Shown: positions 10,774 to 22,700 of the stretch, piece by piece | Numbering within the stretch: position 1 is the first letter of the stretch | Layout: every line of letters starts with the position of its first letter | Assembly: GCA_014885115.2 (NCBI GenBank) | Contig: WKLE02000330.1 | Span: forward strand, 1 to 64,000 | From: Asterionellopsis glacialis | Taxonomy: Eukaryota > Bacillariophyta > Plagiogrammaphyceae > Rhaphoneidales > Asterionellopsidaceae | Reading direction: 5' to 3' | Length of the DNA: 64,000 bases | Notes under the pieces: model-generated | Told to the model about the DNA's origin: nothing | The model's database searches: none | What the model saw: only the letters and a program-made list of their open reading frames with translations | Program-made: the position numbers and the translations under genes

Positions 10774-12169
10774 ATACTAACGCTTTCCTTATTTCAAAGT
10801 GTTTGTGTTCTTTAGCCTGATTGGTTATATTGGTCTATCTCAGGTGTTTGTTAATTTTTTTATGATATTGCACTTGATTTGTGTGTGGAGCGTGGGATCG
10901 TTTCGTTCGAAAGTAATGGAAAATAAATATATATCGGAATATGAGAGCACCTGAGAAAAAAAAAGTTCAAAGTCCTTTCAGATAATTGAAAAGAAGTACA
11001 CGATTAGTCAACGTAACTCTCAAAACAATAGAGAGTTGTTGTGCACGAATACAAGCTACGAATGTAACACCGATGTACGATGTTTATCTTGAAAGCAATC
11101 CAGAAGACGAGAAATCAGTCTATGCTCATGGAGCGTGTCTCAGACGATGCATCCCTGTCACCGCTGCCTCCATGCTCCACAGGCTACCACAAGTTCGACA
11201 CGTCACTGTATGTACCTGTACAACCAACTAGAGGTAGGAATAACAACTGTCAGAACAAGTTGAAGTAGGAACCCTGACCTGCTCTCTCTCCTCTAAAGCA
11301 GCAGCAACAGAAAGACTCGACTCAGCACACGTCACAAGACAGTTCCTTGCGTAACTGGTACGAATGGGAGTGGAAGTCCGGACGACGAGCTTTTGTCAGC
11401 TAGTCTTTCTCGATGGGAACTGATACAAAAACGTTCCCAGCGCATACGATTATTTTTCTTTCTTTATGTGGATTACAAATGCTACATTTTCATTGGTTTG
11501 TGAAAAGCGTTTTGTTCAAAAATTTGAAAAGGGCTCATAACCACTATTTTGTATTTTATTTTTTGAAATCCAAAAATTGAACAGAATTTTGGAGAACATC
11601 CCCCCCACGTTTACGTCGTTCATGAAACGAAGATCGGTGAAAAGGGATTCACTCGGGATCAATCAGTAAGTCAAACAACTGATGTTTGCAATATAAATTG
11701 ATCAAAATTGGTTGCACGAGTGATCAAAACCAACGGTGGTGCAATGTGCTAGTCGAGAGAGCTTTGTTGCATGACATGATTCGTGCACTTCCACCATCGT
11801 CGTTTCAGTTCATGGAACATGTTGTATGAATATCGCTGCCATTCATGTTTAAGGGCGATGAATCTATGATACGATATATTCATAGCTATATATGTTCGAT
11901 TCGTTGCATACGCGCGGTTCTTTCTTATATTGTATGTGTCTTCACAGATGTATGATCATGTGTGAGATCATTCTGGCGATAGATCATAAGTGAATGTACC
12001 TGCAACGCCAGCCGGCCCTAACAATTTTTTATACTGCATTATTTCCCTCCCTTTTTAGCAAATTAGAAACTCTGACGAAATTGGATGAACACTGAATTTA
12101 AATTGCATCGAACCAGGCAACAACAAGAGATCGATCAAGCGGTGGGACTAAAGACAAGTACAGAATACG
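10774..12169. promoter_or_regulatory. Shared upstream region of two divergent genes
   Basis: 1.4 kb between the divergent starts of the plastid repeat protein and the CXC factor. The short ORF at 10986-11231 has no coding character. No tRNA or other RNA gene was recognised. It must hold both promoters, but no specific element could be assigned. Confidence 0.4.
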
Positions 12170-15100
12170 ATGAGGGATACCCGTGCCGGAAGTATCGATC
12201 GAGATCACAGTGGTCGACAGGCTTACCCGCCTCCTTCAGCTGAAGGGGGTCCAAGTAATCCCCCGAGCCATTTGCACGGTTCGTATGGATACAGAAACCA
12301 TCCTCCACCGCCCCGTTCGGCGTATTCAAGCCATGATCCTAGTCGCTATCCACCGAGTTATGGGCCACCACCAGATAGACGATACCTTGGAGAGCGACCA
12401 GATGATCTCAGAGATGGAGCGTACCTATATTCGTACGAAGGCCCTCCTCCTCATGACCCGGCTCCGCCATACCAGCATTCGCATTCTGCTGGGCCTACTT
12501 CTTCTGCTCCGTATCCCAGTAGCCCATACCCCAGCAGTCGACACGATCCCTCAGCTCCTCCTCCCCGTCCACCACCACCACCACCCTCTCAAGCTAGTGC
12601 ATATGGTCCTCCGCCTTCTTACGACCATCAATCACGAAGGGGATCAGATGCAGATCGATACCATTCGATATCTTATGGATCCATTTCGTCTCCGCCCAGG
12701 CCACCCCATTCCCAATCAAATATGAATGTCGGCCAAGGTGGCCCACATCCTCGGAGTCATTCATACAGTGAATCATCACCACCACATCCATACTCACAAC
12801 CTAGTGGAACGCGGCACGGTCATCCTGTTTCAGCACCCTATGGATCTCCTTACCGGTCTTCTCAAAATCCTTATCCTGATAGTAGAGAATACGAGGCTGA
12901 TCGTCGTTGGGATACTGCACAAGATACAACTCGACCAAGAGGGCAATACACACCAAAGGATTCTCATCAACCGCCTGCACCTACAGCGCATGGATCACAT
13001 CCTCCATCAACGCCAGTCACACCAAAACCGGCGGGGGGGGGATACGGTGGCGGTCGTTATCCTCATGATAGTGCACTTCCGCCACCGCGTGAACCTCCTG
13101 CACTACCAGCATGCGATGCCACTGGTTCCACAGAACAGAGAAATCTATCCATTGGTAGTACGACATCAGGCAGCGGTACAAACGATGTGTCATCTGAACA
13201 AATGGATGCTGTTGCTGGTAGTACAGCCACCACTAACGAGTATTCTATTCATCGTGAAGAGGTCACCAACATGGGATGCACATGTAAAAAATCAAAATGT
13301 CTGAAACTCTACTGTCAGTGTTTTGCAGCATCTATCACGTGTGGTCAAAACTGCCGATGTTTAGAGTGCCAAAATACGCCCAATCATGAAGCGGCCCGTA
13401 AAGCAGCCATTCGTGGAATTTTACAACGTAATCCTCAAGCCTTTGAAACCAAATTCAAGGCCACATCTAACAGCACCAAGCCTGTCACAACCAATAAAGG
13501 TAGCGGAAGTGGAAGTTTGGCACATAAGTCTGGTTGCAAGTGTCGCAAAAGCGCATGCCTTAAAAAGTACTGCGAGTGTTACCATGCAGGAGTAAAATGT
13601 AATGTGAATTGTCGTTGTGTGGGATGTCAAAACATGCCCAAGGGTGGATTTGATCCAAGAGGAAGGGAATCAGGTAACTTTCCATTAGCAGCTCAATCAT
13701 TTGCAGCAGATGTCTATAGTGTAAAACATGGCTATGAGTATAACAAATATGATGATCCTAGTGGATACTCTTCCTCTTCAACCGCCACTAATAATAAAAA
13801 GAAGAATGAACCGTGGATGATGGATGCTGCTCAGAACCTGGTACGTTGTACTTTTGGGTTTGAATTGCAAATTCGATCAATCAACGTTACTTTTTCTCAC
13901 ATGATTTTCAATATTTCAATTCTGTTAATTTCATTTTTGCACAGACATTTTTAAAGAATGCAGCACCACATCCAACAACAACTCAAAGAGAAAATAATAA
14001 CCGAAATGAAATTCTTCAAGGTACACCGTCGTCAGTACCATCACTCGCGTCTACCGATGAAGCTTTTCCAGTAAATGACAAAAGTAGTAATGTATTGAAA
14101 GACAAGCATAGAAACGAATACTCCTTTAATGAATCAGTGACAGAAAATACTACTAAAACTGGTGATGTTGGAATTTCTCCTGGTACTGAAAAGAGCGCTG
14201 GTAATGCTGTAAACGCTTTGTTGATGGCTGCCTATGCCATGACAGAATTAACAAATGGGGACAGTGGTGCTACTACTGTCAGTAGTAGCAGTCCACCAGC
14301 TACACCGAATAAGAACAAGGAGAAAGAAAACAATTATCATCACAATTATCATCACCAGCAACTTCAAACAATAACTCCTCCACAAAGAGAACGTACCGAC
14401 ACAGAAACAGTCAAATATCAACCATCACCACCCAAACGTAAATCGGATAGTACGAATACGAATGAAGATTATAATGGTTCTCCAACCAAATCAAGGAGAC
14501 AACTTGTGTATCACCAACAGGATACAACCAGTGATTACTACAGTCATCATGATGAGACATCTACTACTAAAACTCGACCACAGATAAGCAGTGGCACGAT
14601 TTTCATTGGAGGAAAAAATACAAAGCAAGCGTTAACATCCGATGCTAAAACCACTAGTAGTAGTGTGAAAGATGCTGCTGCGCTAGTCCAAGTAGAAAAT
14701 GCAACTAAAGAGAATCAGAGTCATACGAGTACTACTAATAATGAAGTGAGTCTTCCTGCAATGGTGAATGATGGTGATTGCAATGTTTCATGGAAAAATG
14801 ATGGTGTTATGAAATCTAAGAAAAGTAACATAATCACCACTACCGCTATTCCGGTAGCTATCGAAAAGCAAAGGCAAAAGAGCAAAAATACCGCTGTTGC
14901 TGCAACTACTTCATCACCATCTGCAAGTGCTACTGCTACTGCAGCTACTAGTGGATTATCCAAGGTAGGCATTGTGACACCCGTCACAGCAAGATGCATT
15001 GCATTGGAACGAATGACAATGAATAGTGAAGGTCGTGGTCGTGTTGTTGGTTCTTCTAGTCATCGTCAGCATCATCTTGGAGGAGAAGGAAGACAATTAG

Positions 15101-15210
15101 GACTAGATCTTCAGAATGAACAGGATGATACTACGACCAGTGATCATCCTAGTAAAAGTCCTAAAGCTCCTGATGAAAAAGAAACAATGGAATTGGTGGC
15201 TACATCTTAG
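12170..15210 (+). CDS. Tesmin/TSO1-like CXC-domain (CPP) protein, two exons
   Basis: Exon 1 is 12170-13840, the intron 13841-13944 (GTACGT...GCACAG, 104 nt, phase 0) and exon 2 13945-15210, giving 978 residues. Two cysteine-rich CXC domains lie at about residues 368-402 (CTCKKSKCLKLYCQCF...CRCLECQN) and 452-488 (CKCRKSACLKKYCECY...CRCVGCQN), joined by a short linker. This is the tandem arrangement of TSO1/LIN54/Tesmin DNA-binding proteins, which bind CHR-like TTYGAA elements in DREAM/MuvB cell-cycle complexes. The first 365 residues are Pro/Ser/Tyr/His-rich and the last 420 are Ser/Thr/Asn-rich, both probably disordered. Without the splice the frame would end at 13954. A cell-cycle or developmental transcription regulator is the likely role. 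Confidence 0.9.
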
Positions 15211-15470
15211 AGAAATACTGCTTTAAACAAGGTCAATTTTATGGAGGGCGGGGTGTCACATAAAGAGACATTTTACAAGGTAATATATTATTAAAAAAAC
15301 ATAGAATGGTAATATCATATTGGATAAACATTTTGAGATACTAATAACAATAACATTAAGCCTAAACACTATTATTTTTTTGAAAACTGAGACAACCAAT
15401 GGAACATACTCATACTCATTCTTTTCACTTTTTGTTGCTTGGTTCTGTTTTTTTGGGGGCGGTTCTTCGG

Positions 15471-16118
15471 TCAATATCCTTCATTTGAAATTGTAATATT
15501 ATAATGTTTGTATCGTTCATCGTTTGATACAACTTGTTGACTAATAGCATGATTTGCCATACCAAAACCATAACTGTATCCATAAATCGACATTGTTTGT
15601 TCTTCAGCATTACAATTAATACGTCCACCCCCTGTAATACGTATGTTCCCATACCCCTGGGCTTCTAGTTGATATGCAAATGGTTCAGCTATATTGCGAT
15701 GATACGCAGCACCTTTACGGCTTACCACAAATGTACGTTCTTGTCCTGTGGTAGGTGATTCTGCATTTATTAAGACATATTTATGTATACCATCATCTAT
15801 AGATACCGATGGTATATCATCCTTTTGAGTAGTAGTAGTAGAAGTATTGGCTTTTGTTTTGGAGGAGGCTAATCGTGCCTTCAGCTTAGCTGCCTCTTCT
15901 TGATCTTGCGCATTGGTTGTAAATGGACCATTCGAATCTTCCTGGCTCATGTTAGTATTGGATAAATATCTTTGTCTTGTAAAATAAGGAATTCTTGATG
16001 ATGTTGTTGTTCTTGTTGTTTTTAGAGAAAAACAAATGGCAGTGCGAGCAATGCGAAGTCCGATCATCTCCCGAACTCCTCTGCGGAAGAAAGATTTTGT
16101 GGCGTATCTTGAGAGCAT
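15471..16118 (-). CDS. PHPT1: Phosphohistidine phosphatase (PHPT1/janus family)
   Basis: A 215-residue single-exon protein. Residues about 112-215 form the janus/PHPT1 domain: HKYVLI, then FVVSRKGAAYHRNIAEPF (catalytic histidine about H140, matching the histidine of the human PHPT1 AEYHADI motif), GGGRI at about 163-167, IYGYSYGFGMANHAIS at about 178-193, and a C-terminal SNEGY that matches the NDGY end of the animal protein. Enzymes of this family remove phosphate from phosphohistidine and phospholysine. The extra 110 N-terminal residues begin with an Arg-rich, acid-free stretch (about 1-52) that looks like a mitochondrial presequence. An internal Met (about 57) could give a shorter cytosolic form. 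Converges on the CXC gene, 260 nt apart. Confidence 0.88.
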   Translation of the reverse strand: MLSRYATKSFFRRGVREMIGLRIARTAICFSLKTTRTTTSSRIPYFTRQRYLSNTNMSQEDSNGPFTTNAQDQEEAAKLKARLASSKTKANTSTTTTQKDDIPSVSIDDGIHKYVLINAESPTTGQERTFVVSRKGAAYHRNIAEPFAYQLEAQGYGNIRITGGGRINCNAEEQTMSIYGYSYGFGMANHAISQQVVSNDERYKHYNITISNEGY

Positions 16119-16159
16119 TTTTTGGGATGTTACTTTTTAGGATTAGTCTACGTATTAAT

Positions 16160-16293
16160 AATACCTGTTAGTCTCTTAGAGAGAGGCTTGTTTACCTGTA
16201 CAGGACTCTCTAGTAGAGAGAGGAAAAATTCCTATTTAGGACTCTAGTAGAGACCTCTCTCTAGAGAGAGAGAGAGAGAGGACCTCTCTAGTT
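16160..16293. repeat. Cluster of CTCTAGAGAGG / AGGACCT words and (AG)n
   Basis: Overlapping inverted copies of CTCTCTAG and AGAGAGG, including a GA-dinucleotide run at about 16264-16280 and flanking gacctctct words. It lies in the divergent region between the PHPT1 and HEATR5 genes. Similar clusters occur at 8185-8285, 40790-40860 and 44555-44600. Confidence 0.8.
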
Positions 16294-16784
16294 TGTTCAA
16301 CATAAACCCACCCCTCTTCTGGTTTTTCCCTGCACCATAATCTTGAAATCTAAAAGGGGGGATTCATTGTTACGGGGTGTCCAGAATATGTCTGGCCTTC
16401 ATATCGCCACATCTGCTGAAATTTCACTCACTGTCAAAAACTCCCGTTCTCACAACAGATAAAAAAATTTGAAAAGCAAGACGTCCGCCTGACCGGAGAG
16501 AAAGCAAGCAGGGAGAGCACGGGCCTGGAAAAAAAACGGAAAGCTTTCGGCAGGGGGAGAGCACGAGTCTGTCAAAAGCGGCTGAGAGAAAAAAGACCGC
16601 ATAAGTCAAAAGTTTGTCCTGTCAATGACCGACGCAAACTCGTGGACAAACATAAGTAAAGTGTCGATTATCGAACTCTATAGAAAGATAGATTTAAACC
16701 CATAGAACGGAAGGTGTATAGTGCACATACTGTTGTTGTTGGATTCAAATTGCATATGCCAGTGTGTCGCATAACAGTGGAACA

Positions 16785-19700
16785 ATGAGCCGCCCAACAT
16801 CTGCAACGACAGACAATGACAAAGCCAGCAATAACAACAATGGTACAACAACCACACAAGCACCACCAGATTTAGATATACCTGAATCTGTTGAAGAAGC
16901 TGGGGCATTGTTAGGTGCTGCTATTACACGATGTGGATTAAGTTCACTAAGTGTAGTAAGTCCACCCAAGGGAATGCATTCCTCCTTTGGCATTGTCACA
17001 CCTATTCCCTCTTCTGAATTATTCATGAGATTACAAAATTTAAGAGCTTTGTTGCGAAGTTCCACCAAAACTGGCACGGATGAGCATGTACCGCTCCCTG
17101 CAGCACCATCGCTATTGGCTGTCTTGATGAAATTATTAGGTGTATCAAGTTCTATAGGATCATCACCTCAAGCATCGTCTGCGGGACGGACACCACCCAT
17201 GATATCGACACCCTTACGTAAATTATGGGTAGATTGCATTGTGTTGTGTCATCGATTAGGTGATGGATTAGCAGGTAATGCAAGAATTGATATATATGCC
17301 TATGTCCGGACCATGATGGCATTGGCAGGTACGAATCCCAAATCTGCCAAGGCAGCAGGTGGGACACGTATAGCTGCATTAGATGTAATGGCAGGATTAT
17401 TCGCCGATGATCAATTGGCATCTAAATTAGCTCCCTGGGCCCTAGATGTCCTAATTGTATGTCATCGTGGTTTAAAAAGTTCAGGCAACGGTGAACCCAC
17501 ACATCGTATAGCATGTGTCCAGACAGCACAGAGTGTTGCCATGGCATGTCGACTCTCAGGATTGAAAAAAGCACATGAAGAAGGATGCACCTTTATTGTA
17601 CGGGGTGGTATGGAAGATCGTGCGATTGCAGAAGCTGTACGACTTTTACGTCAAGCCATTACAGATAAATATCCAGAAGTACGGAATGAAGCTGCTATCC
17701 TTGCGGGGATGGTAGCACCTGTATTATTACATAATACACCCTACCCCTCCAATTTATCTGCTGGAGGTGGTGGATCAGGCGGTGGCAAGGGAGGAGACAA
17801 TGCATCCTCGTCACCCACTGCAAGTTTAGATGATGTGTTAATGATTGCATTACGTAACTTGGATGATGAAAGTGCTGGTGTTGCAGCTGAATGGTCAGAA
17901 GCATTGGCACGGTTGTTGTGTACATCTATTGAATATGGACAAGTCGTACGTATATCCGTCGCAGCCGGACGATCGGATCGTAACTTTGATGATCAGCAAC
18001 AAGATGGTGGTAGTGGTGGTACTAATGATTCATCAGGAGGTGGCGGCGGTGGTAGTTCTAGCAGTAAAAAGGCTGGCAGTGGTGGTGGTACAAAGTATGG
18101 TGGACGTAAACCATCCGGTATGTCCGATAAATGTTCCTCTATATCGAATGCTGCACATCATTTAGTGAAACATTTTGTCAAGGCAGGTGGCGAATTGTCA
18201 GCCTCACGTGGTGGTGGATCCTTTAGTACGGGGGGACGTGCTGTCCGTATTGGTGTATCATTGACACTTGTGAAATTATTCCAACTACAATCCCTCCAAG
18301 GTCATATTGGACAAGGTGGTGGTACCGGTGAAATGACAATGACCGAAGCCATACAAGCTGTACTTACCATGGTAGGACCTGAAATATTGAAACAATTACG
18401 TTTACCGGAGAATGCTACACAATCATCTTCCACTACGTTGGATGCTACATCTGCACAATTTGCAGCAGTAACGTCTGAGAAATCATCATCGTCACTCTTT
18501 AGTTTACCTGGGCGATACAAATCACATGCCGATGCTGGATTAGCACGTCTAGCGACAAGTCGTGTCTTACGACAAGGTTTATCTGAAATGGCATCTGAAC
18601 CAACACAATTATCGATATTACATGATTTAGTCCAAATGTGTCCTACGGCAATGTCATCGTTATCTTCTACTGCAACAGCTGCTGATGGTGGTGGTACAGA
18701 AAAGTCATCAGCAGAAGGTAGTAACAACGACAATGGTGAACACGAAGGAGTCGTGTTGAATCCACATCAATTACAAGTTGTGTTAATTGAAATATCTCAC
18801 CTCCTAACGACACTGGGAGAAGCTTGTGCATCATGTATTGAAGATCTTTCGATAGCACTCAGGGCTTGTATGATCCATTCAGAACATGGTGTACGTCATG
18901 AAGCTGCCATTGCATGTGCTGCCATGGCAGGAACCTTCCCTAGAGAGGGACGTAAAATATTTTTATCGTCGGTAAATGATCTCCAGTTACATTATGCAGA
19001 TCTTGTAACCTTGGACCGTACCCGGATGGAAGATGGGGACGATAACGCATCAGGATCTGATGGGAAAGCACAAAAGAAAAAGAAGGGTAGCCGCTTTCGA
19101 CGATCACTCGGTGGTAAGGCGAAAGAGGAAAAGGAAGATCCATCACTTTCTCATCAATATGCTATACATGGATTGGCACTTTTGATTTCCATGTTACTCA
19201 AGGAACTTCCCCGTCTTCCAGGAGGTCTCCCTACAAAGTTACTAGGTACAGGATTATCAGTTGCTGAGATTCTGGTATCATGTCAATATAACAATGTTAT
19301 GACAAAAATGAATCCTGGTGCAGCATGTACCTGTGTCCGAGCAGGATATGGTATCGTATGTGGGGCCTTAACCAGTGGAGCAACAGCCATTACACCACAT
19401 ATTGCATTAATCTTTGGTTTGTGGCAAAAGTCAAGTAAAAGTGCTGAGTCTGGAGCCAAACACTTCACGACTGATCATGATTTGATTTGTTTGGATGCAG
19501 CCCTATCCTCAATTGTCGCCTTTTTAGCAAATTGCTCTGAATTACTTTTGGCTGTCCCGGATGCCTTGAGTCGGACTGCGTTGATCTTGGAAGAGATCTT
19601 ACCACTATTCTTACCTGAAGGTCGGCTTGGAAGTAAACCTCAGAATCCTGCGGCTGCATCTCGTCACGAAAGTGCTAAGGCATCTATCATGGAAGCATTT

Positions 19701-22700
19701 GCCTGGTTACCACCAGGATCATTCCCAATGGTGGCTGATACGTTGTTTACCTTTGCAGCATCACACATTCAGTCAGGTACCGAAGAGGAGGTGATGTGTT
19801 CGATTCTCTCTACTCTTGTTAGTAATGAAGATCATCTTTTAGATGCCAAATCTCTTATCCGCGCACAAAGAGTTGTTCAGGTGGGTGGTGCGAGGGATGT
19901 TGAAGAAAATCTAGTCGCTTTGACATCTGAGGCTGCACATCATGGTGAAAGAGAATCTGTACTTCATTTCCGTCGACGACGACCACCTTCTGCTTCTGCC
20001 GTAGACGCCGACTCAAAGGGAAGTCAAATTCTTGGACTGTTTGCGCACGACAGTGGCTCTAGCTGGGCTCCGACGGCATTGCATTCGGTTGGAAAGTGGC
20101 GAGAACCCATCCCTCCGTCCCATTCATCAAAGGTGAGGTTGATTGATGCTGCAGTTCAAGCCTTTGCTTCCACCTTTAGCATGAAAGACAGTAGAGAGCA
20201 AATGAGCGCTATGGTAATGCTCGAAGCCTTGGTTCCTCCCTTTTTGGCTCAGTTGGCACGTGCCATTGGAGTAAACACTGCTCTTACAGAACCCGTGCGC
20301 AGTAGCAAGGCGAAGGAGGAACTTGCTGGAGTTGTGAATATTTGTGCAGTCGTATTAGCATGTCTTGAAGCTCTCCCAATTCACGAATCCACACACAATA
20401 TCAGAATAGGACTGGGACCACCATGGATGAACAAAGCGAAGGACCTTCTCCTTACTTTGTTACCTTCTACATCAAACATTGTCCGACGGGCAGCTGCGGA
20501 AGGTCTAGCTCTATTGGCAACGCTTGGAGTGTCAGAAGATGCACATACTCTCCAAAGTGCTGTTCTGCATTCTCTTGATGAGGTCATGCAAGGTAATATG
20601 CCAGACGGCAAACCTCGTGCACTTCCACTCGAACCTGTATCTTGTGCTCGTGCTGGATCTGTGTTGACTCTTGCTTGTATCCAGCGAACATACAAGAACA
20701 TCAAGAGAAAACAGGAAGAAAAATCTCACGGCTTATCCTTTGATTCGCAGGAGGAACTTTTGGATGACACTCTGCCCACGATGCAAATGATGACTCGATT
20801 GCTGCCCTCACTTGTATGTAATGGGCGTGTAAAGGACGCCTTTTTGGTGAAGACAAACGCTCTACATGCATTTGGATTGCTCATTTCATATTCGGCCAAT
20901 AGATCCAAATTTACCATGAGTGACGAAAACCAGCATCTTGTGCGAAAACTCGCGGAAGCCGTAGAAGATAACTTCCTTTCATCGTGGACTGCAGCAAGTA
21001 CGGAATTCGATGGATGTCAAGAGACTGAAAAACTTGGTGGCGAGCCTGCCTTTGTTGCCGTTTTACTGCGGTTGATGACTTTCTTGCTACCCTCACTACC
21101 GTTGCTTCGTGAAAGTGACCCTAGTCTTGTCTTTCGATTTTCTGGGATGGCACAAATTATCATGGAATTATATGGCTTTCATCCCTCAGTTCTTATGGAA
21201 GGGCTTGCATTTTTCGAAAGTCTATCGAATCACAAGAGTCTGCTTCCAGATGCATCTCATAGTGTCATTCGTTCTGAGAATCTTCTAACGTGCTGTGTAC
21301 CATTCCTACAAAACAGCATTTCTCCGAATCGTCCCGCGCTTCTTCCTGAAGTAGGATGGAAGCGTTCTAGCGGATGTCTCTCTTCGGGTGTAGCAAGGAG
21401 AGCAGCTATCCTGTGCATTCAATCAATGTCGCAGGCGGGTACTCTCTTCTCAAATGGCCAAGAAACTGAGATTCCATCGATGCTTTTAGCTTTGTTAGAA
21501 GTCGCTTGCGGAAGTCGTCTATATGGCGGCGCTGAATTGTATCGTTCAGTTGCTGCACCCCCTGGTGCTGAAAATGTAAGCTCTGACCAACTTTTGGTAG
21601 AAACCGAAATAGTTGCTTGTCTAGAGTCGATGCTACTTCTGGAGAGCAGTGCCCCAGCCAATGACGCAGCAAAAAAGTTGCTTCATTGGATACTCTTATC
21701 TAGATCTCTTTTGGCGGGAAATGCCGGCAAGTCTAGCAGTGATTCAATTCACTTCGGTGACAATCGTCCTCTGACAGTTGAAGGTGTGGTTCATACTGCA
21801 GCAAGTTCTGCAGCAAGATCTGCTTTGCTCGTGCTTCAACACGCCAGTCCTTCGCGATGGCAAGTGAAATGCCAAGCTGCTAAGAGTGCAACTTTTGCAC
21901 TTGAAGAACTCGCTGCTATATGCCAAATAGAAAATGTGGCTGCAAAGGATTCACCATATTTCAATCCAATCGTGGCGAAGAAAGCTTGCCAGAAAAATTG
22001 CGCTGAGAAACGGGGCGCTGATCTCGATGTGGCTTCATTTTTAGACGGTCCATCATCGTACGCGATTCTACATCTACGAGAAATTGCGACTTCGGCATGC
22101 GGTTCGGCTGTTGCAACATTGGACCATGCCGAGCTCCGGCTTCTACAGGAGGGAGGCTTGCGTTTTCTGAACACGGTCATCAAATATATTTGCTGCATCC
22201 CCGACCCGGAGGAGAAAGGAGTTTCTATTCTAGAGCAATACTCGTCTCAAATCTATTCATCGATCAAACATGCGCTAGGATCACTGGATGAAAGCGACGG
22301 AGGACCTTCGTATCGACTATTTATGGCTGGCTGCGAAGCCTTGCAGGTGCTTGCTAAAGAGGGGCTCATCACGGACCCTATGGTTATGAAACGAATGGTT
22401 CGACCTGCCATTCCCTCCAGCGAAGAAATTCCTTTCTGTTCATTCAAATCAAAACCCGCCGATGGCAAATTGCGTCCGGAAAAGCCAGATTCACTTGACA
22501 ACCACAGATCTGCTTTACTTCCTAGAATCGGCAAGGTGTGGACAGTTTCGAAGCTACAAACACTCGTTGACAAGTCTACTTTGGCAGAGCCTGTATCAGG
22601 ACCAATCAATGCATTTACGAAGGACCTCAAGAAAGAAATCGGTGCTCATTCTGCAGCTATCGCGCTTGATGGCGCCCGGCTATTAAAAGGAAACAAACTG

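Noticed and set aside
10986..11268. ORFs in the divergent region before the CXC gene
   Set aside because: Overlapping frames, no domain, codon use unlike neighbouring genes.
12183..13304. Long frames overlapping the CXC gene (His/Leu-rich)
   Set aside because: Shadow of the Pro/Ser-rich coding frame; the CXC domains fix the real frame.
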